Source: Symbiodinium natans
Lineage: Eukaryota; Sar; Dinophyceae; Suessiales; Symbiodiniaceae
Direction: 5' to 3'
Length of the DNA stretch: 64,000 nt
Assembly: GCA_905221605.1 (NCBI GenBank)
Contig: CAJNDS010002346.1
Location: 1,272,240-1,336,239 of the forward strand
The position numbers and the translations under genes were made by a program. The notes below the pieces were generated by a model, which was not told where the DNA came from, made no database searches, and was given only the letters and a program-made list of their open reading frames with translations. Numbering within the stretch: the stretch's first letter is position 1; the number at the start of each line of letters is the position of its first letter. This document shows, in pieces, positions 9,043 to 18,475 of this stretch.

Positions 9043-9146
9043 GGGTTTAGTGTTTCGGGTGTTACTTCGCGAGGTCAGTTGCCGGCAAAAACACCGATCC
9101 TTCAAACAGGGTTTTTAGGTCAAGAAGGGAACCTACGACCTAACAC

Positions 9147-9217
9147 GCCCATGACATGCTGGCAGGTGGTGCGCTGATGTATGTCATGGGCTGCTTGGTG
9201 ACACCAACGGGGCTTTA
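9147..9217 (+). CDS. exon with transmembrane helix
   Basis: MLAGGALMYVMGCLVTP, a membrane helix of the same style as neighbouring exons, to a TAG at about 9218. The acceptor is not clear. Confidence 0.5.
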
Positions 9218-9362
9218 GGGCTTCGCAGGTCAGCGCGTCAGGCTTTACCAAAGTCTCGGCATCCAGGCTTGGCTTTCACTTGCTTAAGAACCCCCCCCCC
9301 CCCAAAAAAAAAAAAAAAACAAAGAATGATCATCTGCATATTGCCGTACCAAGAGGAATATT

Positions 9363-9546
9363 TCAGTTTTCGGGTGGCTCTCAAGCAAGTAGAAGCTCGG
9401 GTTGGTTAGGTGTCTTACTTCACGGGGCGAAGGCTGGGTTCAAAAGCAAGTCGGCTATGGTGGGCACATGCCGTTCGGGCTCAGGTGTGTCCTTCACTGC
9501 GCTACCTATGAGACATATGCTGCATCGTGAAGGACACGCCGGATAG
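9363..9546 (+). CDS. weak exon candidate
   Basis: Open + frame after a poly-C/poly-A tract (9291-9319), reading GFKSKSAMVGTCRSGSGVS and ending at TAG. No splice evidence. Confidence 0.2.
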
Positions 9547-9617
9547 ACCAAGTCCGAAATGACCTCTGCATGATGCTGTCGTAAAGTTCTCATCCATGAA
9601 GACGTCTCAGAAAACAT

Positions 9618-9694
9618 CTCCGGGCCCCTAAGCCCAAAAACCCAAAAACCAAAAAAACCCTAGAACCCTAGAACCCTAGAACCCTGAACCCCGA
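9618..9694 (+). repeat. left arm of a large inverted repeat
   Basis: CTCCGGGCCCCTAAGCCC, then CCCAAAAA units, CCCTAGAA units and CCCTGAACCCCG. It is the reverse complement, in the same order, of 10205-10320, enclosing about 510 bp. Confidence 0.85.
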
Positions 9695-9955
9695 GACGAC
9701 CTCTGAGCACACGAGCTTTTACATGTGGCCTAGCGGCCCTCAGGGCCGGACCCTAAAGTGCCGAAACCCTGAATCGCAGCTCCCTAAACCCTTAACCCGC
9801 AGCTCCCTAGAGCCCTTAAACCGCGCCTCCCCAAACCATAAAAACCTTAAACCCTAAACCCTAAACCCTAAACCCTAAACCCCACATCGCCTAGACCCTA
9901 AACCCCAGACCTCGAAACACCTAAACTCCGCCAGCGGGGCAGAGGTTCTGTGGGG

Positions 9956-10113
9956 CGTTCTTAAGGGAGGGGGGCTCAAGGGGGGTATGTAAAGCAAGGT
10001 CCCCCCCAAATGCTCCCCTCTGCTCCCTAGGCCCTAAGACTCCCTAAGCTTCCCTAAGTTTCCCTAGGTACCTACCCCCATTGGACCCCCCTCCCTTAAG
10101 AACCCAATAAGGT
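9956..10113. mobile_element. inverted-repeat insertion, family F
   Basis: GTTCTTAAGGGAGGGGGG ... CCCCTCCCTTAAGAACCC. The interior carries tandem CTCCCTA/TTCCCTA units and CTAGGTACCTACCCCC. It ends with AATAAG, whose AG serves as the acceptor for the next exon. Confidence 0.85.
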
Positions 10114-10190
10114 TCCGTGGCGTTCCTGCCCGATCTGGGCTGCAATGAGACCATGGTCCAGATCGGCAACTCGCCACGACAGACGGGCTA
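10114..10190 (+). CDS. exon, extramembrane loop
   Basis: Starts directly after family F element AATAAG. Reads FLPDLGCNETMVQIGNSPR, then a TAG inside a repeat-like stretch. Enclosed by the inverted repeat 9618/10320. Confidence 0.55.
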
Positions 10191-10204
10191 GGGGTTTAGG
10201 GGTT

Positions 10205-10320
10205 TCGGGGTTCAGGGTTCTAGGGTTCTAGGGTTTTTGGGTTTTTGGGTTTTTGGGTTTTTGGGTTTTTGGGTTTTTGGGTTTTTGGGTTTTTGGGTTT
10301 TTGGGCTTAGGGGCCCGGAG
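10205..10320 (-). repeat. right arm of a large inverted repeat
   Basis: TTCGGGGTTCAGGG, TTCTAGGG units, about ten GGGTTTTT units, then GGGCTTAGGGGCCCGGAG: the complement of 9618-9694 with the GGGTTTTT block expanded. Confidence 0.85.
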
Positions 10321-10639
10321 CTCTAAACCGTAAACCCTGCGCTACACAGCTACAAGGGTTTCGGGGTTTTCGGAGTGGCTGTGGCAGGCCTTAGGGATTT
10401 TGGGTCCCAGCTTGTGCTGGCTCTGTAGCCTGGAGTGTTAGAGACCTTTGCTTTTGTCGCGTTCAGGGTTTAGGGTCTAGGGTTTAGGGTGGGGTTTAGG
10501 TGCCAACTCCGGGCGAAGTGACAAGCCTGTTGCAATAAGCGCAGCATGAAACCCGGCAACCCCAAACCCCTTTCCATCCAAAGTCCCTGAACCTGGAACC
10601 CAAGTTGAAGACCTAAGCCCTGGCAAACACAAATCCTAA

Positions 10640-10876
10640 ACCCGAAACCCTAAACCCCCAACCCTCAACCCTAAACCCTAAACCCAACCCTAAACCCTAA
10701 AACCCCCAAACCCCCCTAAACCCTAAACCCCCCTAAATCCTAAACCCTAAACCCTCAACCCTCAACCCTAAACCCTAAGCCTAAACCCTAAACCCTAAAA
10801 CCCCCTAAACCCTAAACCCTAAACCCTAAACCCTAAACCCTAAACCCTAAACCCTAAACCCTAAACCCTAAACCCT
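10640..10876 (-). repeat. long CCCTAAA array with variants, C strand
   Basis: CCCTAAA interrupted by CCCTCAA, CCCCTAAA and CCCTAAGC variants; ends CCTAG as the acceptor of the next exon. Confidence 0.95.
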
Positions 10877-10878
10877 AG

Positions 10879-10975
10879 GCGCCTGCCTCTTCATCCTCGG
10901 GAGCTTTATCTTCTGCCTCGCCTCCATGACCAACATCTACCGCACGAGCCACGTGCTCTCGAACCCAGCAGCTGG
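10879..10975 (+). CDS. exon with transmembrane helix
   Basis: CLFILGSFIFCLASMTNIY plus a short polar tail. With exons 5253, 6455, 7544 and 9147 this gives at least five helices, several with the motif hydrophobic-L-GS-hydrophobic. This recalls YrhK-type domains, but no search was run. Donor probably GC near 10976. Confidence 0.7.
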
Positions 10976-10989
10976 GCGTGGGGCTTTTG

Positions 10990-11430
10990 GGTGTCTTTTT
11001 GTAGGTTCCAGAGTTTTGTTGGGGGGTTTTGAGGGTGTTTTGAATGGGTGGTCTGGGGTGTTTCAGGGTGTTTTGGGGTGGTTTTAGGGTGTGTTTCGGG
11101 TGTTTGGGGTGTTGTGGGGTGTTTTGGGGTGTTTTGGGGTGTTTTTGTGTATATGACGCTTGGGGTTTTAAAGGGCTTAGATTGCGTTCTGTTTCTAGGG
11201 ATCCTTCGATGAGGATTGTTTATAGGGATTTTGGCCCAGACACGTCGCAGAGTTTTGCTGGGTTTGAGGGGCTTCAGCGGAGCGGATTTTAGGAGTTAAA
11301 GGGGTTGAGGGTTGCCCTAAAATTTCGCTCTCAGGGTCTTCGGGTTAAGGATTGAGGAGTTCAAGGCGCGTTTTGGGTGAAGGGTTGGGGCGTTTAGGTC
11401 ACCGGAGCTCGGGGCTTGTAGGCTTTGGGG
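10990..11430 (+). other. G/T-rich degenerate repeat, intronic
   Basis: GGGGTGTTTT-type units at 11010-11150, then unrecognised sequence to a G-strand array at 11425. The apparent Gly/Val/Phe/Cys-rich reading frame is a product of the repeat. Confidence 0.55.
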
Positions 11431-11449
11431 TTTAGGGTTTAGGGTTTAG

Positions 11450-12540
11450 GGTTTCGGGTCTAGGGTTGAGGCCGACAGGGTGTAAGGAGGGGGTTGAGGG
11501 GTTTGGATACAGGGTTCGGCAATTCAGTTTTAGATTTGAGGCTCCAGGCTTTAGGGCTAAATTGCTGAGGAGTTGAGGGCTTGGGGTGAACAGATCTTGT
11601 TCCCTCATGGTACCAGCCCCCCCTCTATGACCCCCGAGAACTTCCGTAAGCTTCCATAAACGGTACCGAGGAAAGCGTTGAGCGTAGCTGGGGTTCTTGA
11701 CCCCTACCCGCTCGAGAGTGAGAGTCGACAGCCACAAGCCCGAAACTCGCAACGGCCCTAACCTTATAAACGAGGAGAACCAGCTTCTCCGTCCATCCTC
11801 GGGATCACCCCTGGCCGCGGAAAAGCTGCCGGGCGCGGACGCATAAGTGAGCGACACACTGGGCAAAAACTCTGAAGCCTCCGTACCCTAAAACCCTAAA
11901 CCCTAAACCGCACTACGTACCACACTACGTACCCTGCCCCAAACCTTGGGTTTTCTTGGCCGTTCGCGGGATGGAGCGGTTGAGGCCGTTTCCAGAACAC
12001 TTAGCGCTAGCTGCTTCATCTTTCCTTTCCCGGGTCTGGCTCCCTTGTTCCCATTTTCCAGGCTTGAGGCCCTAGACCTGAAATCCTTAACCCTAAAACC
12101 TAAAACCTATAAACCCTAAGCCCTATAAGCCCTAAACCCTATAAGCCCTAAACCCTAAACCCTAAACCCTATAAGCCCTAAACCTGAACCTGCTTTAAGC
12201 CAGGCTTTACACCTCGAGTTGGAGTCGTGTTTTGGCGGTGGAGACTGGGGTTTAGGGTTTAGGGCTTAGGGTTTAGGGTTTAGGGTTTAGGGTTTAGGGT
12301 TAGGTGTCTTAAATAAAGGCTCGGGGAAGTTAGTCAGCATACGGGTCAGTGCTTGCGCAGGATAGCCCCAAGATTCAGGTTACTTAGATAATCCCTACTT
12401 GTAGCCTACTGTACTTCTTTTAACAGTTCACTGAGCAGCCTCCACCCTAAACCCTAAACCATAAACCCTAAACCCTAAACCCTAAACCCTAAACCCTAAA
12501 CCCTAAACCCCTAAACCCTTCCCGGAGTCTCTACGTAGCT
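11450..12540. other. intron or intergenic, array-rich
   Basis: CCCTATAAGCC variants at 12105-12185, a G-strand array at 12244-12303 and a C-strand array at 12443-12523. 11600-11880 is repeat-free but has no convincing frame on +. Confidence 0.45.
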
Positions 12541-12555
12541 TAGAGCTTTGCCCAG

Positions 12556-12672
12556 CTCATCAATTGGGGGGCTCGCTGCCCTGTAGCTCGCCCTGGTCGC
12601 TGCGGTGCGTTCCGCACGCGCGATGGCACACGTCGGGAGCAAAAAAAGCAGTTCTCCCCCAAAGTCCGTAAA
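12556..12672 (+). CDS. exon, Arg-rich
   Basis: Acceptor TTTGCCCAG at 12547-12555, then 40 open codons including ARCPVARPGRCGAFRTRDG and a Lys-rich end. Confidence 0.45.
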
Positions 12673-13015
12673 GAACCCTAAACCCTGAACCCTAAACCCT
12701 AAGCCCTAAACCCTAAACCCTAAGCCCTGAACCCTAAACCCTAAACCGTAAAGAATCTACGGCATCTCCGCACATCCTAAAGCCCTCTAAAGCCGGAGGG
12801 AAAATCAGGACGCCTCTCTTTGAACCCTACCTTCAAGACCAAATGAACCCTAAAGTTGGGGTCATATTCCCTTACTACTATTTGTCCCATTGAGGTATGT
12901 GAACCATAAACCTTTTTAGGGTTTAGGGTTTAGGGTTTAGGGTTTAGGGTTTAGGGTTTAGGGTTTAGGGTCTAGGGTTTAGGGTTTAGGGTTAGGTCCC
13001 CAAGGTATAGACCAG

Positions 13016-13070
13016 TGGAGCAGACCTCTCGAGCATAAGGTCCGCTTCCCAGCGTTAGCAACATCATCGG
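13016..13070 (+). CDS. short exon before a family F element
   Basis: Acceptor GACCAG, frame RPLEHKVRFPALATSS, then GT of GGGTTCTTAAGG, the 5' end of a family F element. Confidence 0.5.
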
Positions 13071-13225
13071 GTTCTTAAGGGAGGCGCACTGTAACCAAAG
13101 GTTCCCTCATATCCCGAAGCTTCACTAACTTTCCTAGGTACCTACCCCCTTTGAACCCCCAAACCCCAAACCCTAAAGCCTAAACCATAAATCCTAAACC
13201 CTACACCCTCCCTCAAGAGCCCTAT
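13071..13225. mobile_element. inverted-repeat insertion, family F
   Basis: GTTCTTAAGGGAGG ... CCTCCCTCAAGAGCCCTATAA with CTAGGTACCTACCCCC in the interior and a short CCCTAAA array near the right end. Lies between two coding pieces. Confidence 0.75.
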
Positions 13226-13226
13226 A

Positions 13227-13308
13227 ACAACTGGTGGTCTCATGCTTCAAGTGCTAGCTAGGGTACTCGTCCGGGCGCCAGCGCCAGACATGAACGTAGC
13301 CCTTGAGA
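13227..13308 (+). CDS. exon candidate
   Basis: LQVLARVLVRAPAPDMNVA follows the family F element. Its last 36 bp or so (ACATGAACGTAGCCCTTGAGACC plus array) are duplicated in tandem at 13290-13350. Confidence 0.45.
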
Positions 13309-13659
13309 CCCTAAACCCCAGAACATGAGCGTAGCCCTTGAGACCCTAAACCCTAAACTCTAACACCTCAACCCTAAACCCTAAACCCTAAACCCTAAAC
13401 CCTAAACACAGCCTTGTATGCTCTACTGTCAAAATTGCACCCTGCCCTACTGTCAAAATTGCACCCCGACCAGGATGGGCCGACTATACCCATAACCTGT
13501 TAAGAAGGCAGGATTTGTGTTGACTATGGGGATTACAAGGCCAGACTATCTAAAGAAATTATGCCAGGACAGACTCCGCACAGCGAGAGACCGTGGGACA
13601 CGATTGATCCAATGGTCCAAGAGCACCCCTAAACCCTAAACCCTAAACCCTAAACCCCC

Positions 13660-13756
13660 CGACAACATGTGGAAGATGCCGGATTGGATGATTCAATGCA
13701 TTCACAGCCGGGCAATCTCGACCAACTGTAACTTGCTGGTTCTGAGTCGGGAGTGA
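13660..13756 (+). CDS. terminal exon
   Basis: WKMPDWMIQCIHSRAISTN and on to a TGA at 13754-13756, after a C-strand array. It is followed by the longest array-free stretch of the first 20 kb, which suggests the end of a gene. Confidence 0.5.
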
Positions 13757-14390
13757 GGGACTAATACGGTACCATATCTCCCCCTGGCTGTACCCTTTGA
13801 AGGCTTATGGGGGGGTTGCCTAATTCAGTCAGGAAGCCTGCAAGCGAAGCCAGTTTCGCAATTCGCGAGGCAAGGCGTCCAAAAGCGACGACAGTTTCGC
13901 ATCTCGCGAGCTCAGGCGGGCAGAAGCGATGACTGCGTTGGGGACCGCGCGCTCGCCGCCACGATTTCGTGATCCCAGAAGTCGATAGTCGACGGCAGCT
14001 TCGGCCATCGCGTTTCGCAAGCCCAGATCTCGAGTGATGACAGAGCGCGGCCACACCCGTGCAGTAACGGGAGCCAGGCTTTCGTCCGAAGTGTGAGCAG
14101 TTCTGGAGGTCTGCCACGTGTCGTAGCCGATGTAGCCCCACTAACTCTTTGCATCCGAACCCCCTTAGTGCTGACGCACTGTTGAGAGCTCTTCCTTATA
14201 CATGCACACACACATGCAGGTTTACATGTATTTCTGTATAACTATACTTATTGATTATGTGTATGTAGGATGTATATACGTATTACATCTTTTGTTCTTC
14301 ATTGATGTCTGCTCTGTCTATTCATGTATACATAGTGAGAGGGAGCCTTGTTCCTAACCTGAAGCTTGGAGCTCCCCCTCCAACGAAGCA
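13757..14390. other. array-free, probably intergenic; GC-rich imperfect repeat
   Basis: 13840-14060 holds imperfect repeats of a CAGTTTCGCA..TCGCGAG unit. Minus-strand frames here are probably by-products of it. 14200-14330 is AT-richer (CATGCACACACACATG, TATGTATGTAG). A likely gap between the gene ending at 13756 and the next one. Confidence 0.45.
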
Positions 14391-14391
14391 C

Positions 14392-14468
14392 ATGACAGCG
14401 CGAACCAGGAGCGATGTTTCCACCAGGGCCGCCATCTTCCCGTGACCCGGTTGCTGCTACGGGAACGT
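14392..14468 (+). CDS. possible first exon
   Basis: Two candidate starts: ATG at 14392 (MTARTRSDVSTRAAIFP, then TGA) or ATG at 14414 (MFPPGPPSSRDPVAATGT). A G-strand array begins at 14467, as after other exons. Confidence 0.3.
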
Positions 14469-14679
14469 AGGGTTTAGGGTTTAGGGTTTCGGGTTTAGGG
14501 TTTAGGGTTTAGGGTTTAGGGTTTAGGGTGGGGGGTATAGTATCCTTTCCTGGCAGTTGTCCGCAGTCCAGTTGCAAAAAGGAACTCATAGATGAGTGGG
14601 TTTGTTTGTCGCAGTCATGGCCATCAAGAGTATTGCTTGCTGCGGTGATTCTGGTTTTTCTTGCTGTGAGAACTCCATT

Positions 14680-14822
14680 GGGTTCTTCAGGGAGGGGTGT
14701 TCCAGGGGGGATAGGTATCCCGAGGTTCCTTATTGCTCCCCGCTACAGGCTCCCTAAGCCTCCTAAGGCTTTCTAGGGACCTACCCCCCCATGAACCCCC
14801 TCCGGTAAGAACCCTATAAGAA
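14680..14822. mobile_element. inverted-repeat insertion, family F
   Basis: GGGTTCTTCAGGGAGGGG ... CCCCCTCCGGTAAGAACCC; interior TCCCTAAGCCTCC and CTAGGGACCTACCCCC. Confidence 0.8.
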
Positions 14823-14885
14823 CTCATCCCGAGCTCCCTGAGCACCCTAAACCCTAAACCCTAAACCCTAAACCCTAAACCCCAG

Positions 14886-14987
14886 CCGCTCAGGTCGGCT
14901 ACCTCCTCCCGCTGGTCAAGACGACGCTCCGAATGCACTTCAGACGCGGGCGCTGTTCGTTGTTTTCGGGTGCTTGACGGCCTTGTC
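14886..14987 (+). CDS. exon with hydrophobic segment, cut by a family C intron
   Basis: Acceptor CCCCAG at 14880-14885. The frame with NALQTRALFVVFGCLTALS ends in phase 2 at TC, just before GTACTTGAAGG of a family C element. Splicing the element out joins it in frame to 15145 (TC|T TAC AAG), so the reading frame supports the element as an intron. Confidence 0.65.
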
Positions 14988-15144
14988 GTACTTGAAGGTT
15001 CATGGTACTTACTTACCAATTATAACTGGGCTTATAACCATACTTATAATACCCCTAAAGGGCCTTATAGGGCTTATCCCACTTATAAGTAGAGTTATAA
15101 GCCCAGTTAAAATTGGTTAGTAAGTACCATGAACCTTCAAGTAG
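14988..15144 (+). mobile_element. family C element acting as an intron (157 bp)
   Basis: GTACTTGAAGGTTCATGGT ... CCATGAACCTTCAAGTAG. Arms over 40 bp long also pair internally (ACCAATT / AATTGGT, AACTGGGCTTATAA / TTATAAGCCCAGTT). Its first GT and last AG are usable splice sites, and both flanking exons are in phase. Confidence 0.85.
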
Positions 15145-15190
15145 TTACAAGGCCCATAAAAGCCGCGGCATTTTCTGCCTGATTCCAGAG
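15145..15190 (+). CDS. exon after the family C intron
   Basis: YKAHKSRGIFCLIPE, ending CCAGAG with a GT donor at 15191. Confidence 0.6.
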
Positions 15191-15295
15191 GTCTAAACCC
15201 AAACCCTGATTTTTTCCCCCTCTCCTTGGGTTACATACCCCCCCCTTGAACCCCCCCCCCCCTTAAGCACCCCCCAAAAAAAAACCGAGACTTAG

Positions 15296-15380
15296 ACACT
15301 AAAGGCACTAAAGTTTCGCATCCTCCTCAAGGGTCGAAGCCTGACTTGGCTTTGGGACATTTTCAGAAGCCTTTTTCAGA
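15296..15380 (+). CDS. exon, unknown
   Basis: Acceptor GACTTAG at 15289-15295, then TLKALK and FRILLKGRSLTWLWDIFRS, ending CAGAG before a G-strand array. A C-rich tract lies upstream. Confidence 0.6.
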
Positions 15381-15534
15381 GGGTTTAGGGTTTTTCGGTT
15401 TAGGGTTTAGGGTATTTAGGGTTTAGGGTATTTAGGGTTTAGGGTTTTTCGGTTTAGGGTTTAGGGTGTTTTTTGGTTCAGGTTTCCGGGAGACCCCATA
15501 CCCTTAGCCCTAAACCCCAAATGGTCTGTCGCAG

Positions 15535-15566
15535 GTGGCCAACAAACAAAAGACACATGGGTCAAT
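15535..15566 (+). CDS. very short exon candidate
   Basis: Acceptor GTCGCAG, then VANKQKTHGS; C-strand array before, G-strand array after. Confidence 0.3.
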
Positions 15567-15719
15567 TAGGGTTGAGGGTTTCGGGTTTCGGCTTCAGACT
15601 AGTGCTGCATTTAGGGTAAACCCTAAACCCTAAACCCTAAGTCCTAAGCCCTAAGCCCTAAGCCCTAAGCCCTAAACCTAGACCCACTTTGGACACTTAG
15701 GGGAGCCGTAGGGTGCACT

Positions 15720-15812
15720 CAGGGTAGATGGTCCCTTAATCCGGTCCCTTACCTTCTTTAAAGGGCCCCTATGCAGGGGGGACCCCTGCAAGAGGGGCAA
15801 GTAGGGACCTTC
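15720..15812. mobile_element. family G-like insertion
   Basis: GGTCCCTTAATCCGGTCCCTTACC ... GGCAAGTAGGGACC with a central CCCCTATGCAGGGGGGACCCCTGCAAGAGGGG hairpin. Confidence 0.5.
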
Positions 15813-15849
15813 TCCTAAATAGCCCTAAACCCTAAACCCTAAACCCTAG

Positions 15850-15905
15850 AGCCCTTCGAGGGGTTTTGAAGAGCCAGTATGGCAAGGCTTTCGGGATGGA
15901 TCAGG
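15850..15905 (+). CDS. short exon
   Basis: Acceptor CCCTAG, frame ALRGVLKSQYGKAFGMDQ, GC donor at 15906. Confidence 0.5.
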
Positions 15906-16122
15906 GCTAGGGCCTGATACCCCCAGCCCCTAAACTGCTAAGCTCTAAACCCTAAACTCCAAAACTCTAAAACCCCAAGCCCTCATCCCTGAAGCCCTCG
16001 ACCCCTTGATCCTGTTTAACTCTCAAGCCCAAAGCCCGTAAACCTCCCACACCCTCTGAACCCTTGAACCCCTCAACCCTTGAACCCCGAAACCCTAAAC
16101 CCTAAACCCCGGCAACTTTTAG

Positions 16123-16200
16123 CTTGAAGCGCCTCTCTTGGCCCAGCTTGGCGCGAGAACTCCGTCCAGCGCCAGCCGGCTTCGCGCGGGCGTTGGAGGC
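16123..16200 (+). CDS. exon
   Basis: Acceptor TTTTAG at 16117-16122; frame EAPLLAQLGARTPSSASRL; GT donor at 16201 opening a G-strand array. C-strand array upstream. Confidence 0.55.
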
Positions 16201-16321
16201 GTAGGGTTTAGGGTTTCGGGTTTTGGGTTCTTAAGGTAGGGTTTGGGTGGGCCGACGGCCATTTTTCAGAGGGTTTTAATGGGCCATCTTACCATACTGG
16301 GGTTGCAGCTTGGTGGGGGCG

Positions 16322-16437
16322 CTCTTAGCCAAATTTGTCCGTTTTGTGTTCTGGGTTCCCTTATGAACCCTAAACCCTAAACCCTAAATGGGGTACCCTT
16401 ACTAGAAAGTGAGTAGGCGACCAAGCAGCGGTACCAC
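16322..16437. mobile_element. degenerate family A element with an internal CCCTAAA array
   Basis: TTCTGGGTTCCCTTATGAACC, a three-unit array, then GGGGTACCCTTACTAG and GGCGACCAAG. Confidence 0.45.
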
Positions 16438-17162
16438 ACTAAGGCGTGTAGAGTAAAGTTGAGATAGCAAGTGCGCCCTCCTTCTTGCCACTTTTGGGCA
16501 TTTCCCCAAGTAGGGGTCCCCCCAATTATGCCCCCCGTAATTCACTTAATGCACCCCAAAAGAATGCACTTCTTGTTATACAACCTCCCCCGCCCCCCCT
16601 CCCTCCTCGCACAAGAAAAGGCGCACCTCGGAAAGTTCCCAGCCGCTACCAGGTACCCCGAGCCCTGAACCCGAAACTTTAGGAGCCCCACCCACCGTTT
16701 TCTTGGCAAGGGAGACATAAGGGGGGGGTTAGGGTTTTGGGGTTTGGGGTCAAGGGTTTAGGATGTTGTCTGTGGGTTTAGGGTTTACAGGCAGTTGCCA
16801 TTTAGCCGATGCACAAACGCCCGTAGGTGATCTTAAGTGTAACTGAGCTTGACGGCCATTGGAATCAAGGGACTACTTGGGATCCTTGTGAGGGACCTTA
16901 CCACTTCTTTGGGGGGTTACTTACGCGCTACTTAGGTATATAGGGACTGCATAAGGCATACCGTAAGCGTTATATAGGGGTTATATAGGGGAATATGATT
17001 AAGGGTCCCTTCTAGGGGGTCCCTCGTTATCCTGAACCCCTTACTTAATGGGCGTATACAGGAGAATAAGATTAAGGGTCCCTTCTAAAAGGTCCCTCCT
17101 TATACCCTAAACCCTCAACCCTAAACCCTAAACCCTCCTTATGCCCGTTAATGCTTACTGGG

Positions 17163-17277
17163 ATGAAGGTCTCTCTTCCAAGCATCGCAGGGGAGCTGAC
17201 CCCTGAGCAGCTGGAAGCTGTCTTGCAGTCGCTGGCGTTCATTCCGGGGGTTCGACCCTTGGCAGAGACCGGCGGTT
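17163..17277 (+). CDS. exon, unknown
   Basis: GELTPEQLEAVLQSLAFIP then GVRPLAETGG. Starts at the ATG at 17163 or after the acceptor ATCGCAG at 17184-17190. C-strand array upstream, G-strand array downstream. Confidence 0.65.
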
Positions 17278-17407
17278 TGGGTGTAGGGTTTGGGGTTTAG
17301 GGTTTAGGGGTTAGGGGTTTGGGGTTTAGCAACAAGGGTTTAGGGTTATAAGCTTTGGGGTTCCGAGGTCGAGGGGTCCAGACTCTTCGTTTTTTTTCTG
17401 TATGGGC

Positions 17408-17508
17408 TTGGGGTTGCGACTTGAAAAATATGGATTCAGGGGCACAATGTGTTATCAAGTTGGACCTCTGTGGATCCTAGGGGCCCGAACCCTCCTTGCA
17501 CGTGTCTA
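17408..17508 (+). CDS. exon candidate
   Basis: Frame RLEKYGFRGTMCYQVGPLW then ILGARTLLARV to a TAA at the left edge of a family G element. Acceptor not found. Confidence 0.45.
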
Positions 17509-17588
17509 AGGGTAGTTACAATGGTCCCTTACCTCCCTCAAAGGGTTCTTTTAAGGGCTCATGCCAAGCGACCATGTAACTACCCTAA
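17509..17588. mobile_element. inverted-repeat insertion, family G
   Basis: GGGTAGTTACAATGGTCCC ... GACCATGTAACTACCC flanked by TAA on both sides. A similar pattern occurs at 38936-39075. Confidence 0.75.
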
Positions 17589-17821
17589 ACTTATGCAGCA
17601 GCGCATCTTCTTCTTTAACTAAGCAGGCCCTTAGGATCGTGTATGTTTTCCCTTAATTGGTTTAAGAGGGCCAAGGGACTAAAGGAGGGACCCTTTTAAG
17701 TGGCCTTAGGGGTTATTTGGGCAGTTTTTGGTGCCCCTTATACCCCTTTAAGAGGGTCATAACCCTAAACCCTAAACCCTAAACCCTACACCCTAAACCC
17801 TAAACCCTATTTTTTTCGCAG

Positions 17822-17905
17822 GGTTTTAAAGGGCCATCCTCGCATGGAATCTATCTTTCTTTCACCGTTCGGCCAAGCCCGCGGTTCATGCCCTGGGCTT
17901 CATAG
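17822..17905 (+). CDS. exon candidate
   Basis: Acceptor TTTTCGCAG ends at 17821; frame SSHGIYLSFTVRPSPRFMP to a TAG at 17903-17905. C-strand array before, long G-strand array after. Confidence 0.5.
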   Translation, partial: GFKGPSSHGIYLSFTVRPSPRFMPWAS

Positions 17906-17924
17906 CTTGGTAGCGCATAGGGTT

Positions 17925-18026
17925 TAGGGTAGGGTTTAGGGTTTAGGGTTTAGGGTTTAGGGTTTAGGGTTGAGGGTTGAGGGTTGAGGGTTTAGGGTTG
18001 AGGGTTTAGGGTTTAGGGTTTAGGGT
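17925..18026 (+). repeat. TTTAGGG array with TTGAGGG variants
   Basis: About 13 units on the G strand. Confidence 0.95.
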
Positions 18027-18064
18027 TTTCCCTCAATGCCCCCATACCTCTAACCACAACGCAA

Positions 18065-18172
18065 AGTTAAAGAGCCCAATGCCCCGAAATGAAGGAAGAT
18101 CCTTAGACCAAAATGGGGACCCGAATATGATTTAAGGTATATTCCTTGGTTAAGGGGCATTGGGCTCCTTGG
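18065..18172. mobile_element. inverted-repeat insertion, family J
   Basis: GAGCCCAATGCCCCGAAATGAAGG ... TATTCCTTGGTTAAGGGGCATTGGGCTCC. Related ends occur at 57482 and 61849 (GAGCCCAACAACCCTTCAT). Confidence 0.8.
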
Positions 18173-18207
18173 GAACATGCTACCTGGAGTAAGGATCTCA
18201 GTGATTT

Positions 18208-18475
18208 GTGAGAAGAAGAAGAAAAAGAAGAATAATCATAAGAATAATAATAAGAAAAAACAACAAGAAGAAGCAACAGAAGAAGAAGGATAAGAAGAAG
18301 AATAAGAAGAAGAAGAAGAAGAACAATAATAATAATAATAATAAGAAGAAGAATAAGAATAACAAGAATAACAAGAATAACAAGAATAACAAGAATAACA
18401 AGAATAACAAGAATAACAAGAATAACAAGAATAACAAGAAGAAGAAGAACAATAAGAAGAAGAAGAAGAAGAAGC
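18208..18475. repeat. A-rich triplet/9-mer repeat (AAG, AAT, AACAAGAAT)
   Basis: Runs of AAG, then AAT, then about nine AACAAGAAT units, then AAG. All six frames look open only because of this; I do not call a protein. Confidence 0.9.

Noticed and set aside
11044-11292. Gly/Phe/Cys/Val-rich frame
   Set aside because: Read-through of GGGGTGTTTT repeats.
13761-14211. Minus-strand protein of 126 or 99 aa
   Set aside because: Three overlapping minus frames are open over an imperfect GC-rich repeat, none with recognisable motifs, and all supported genes are on +.
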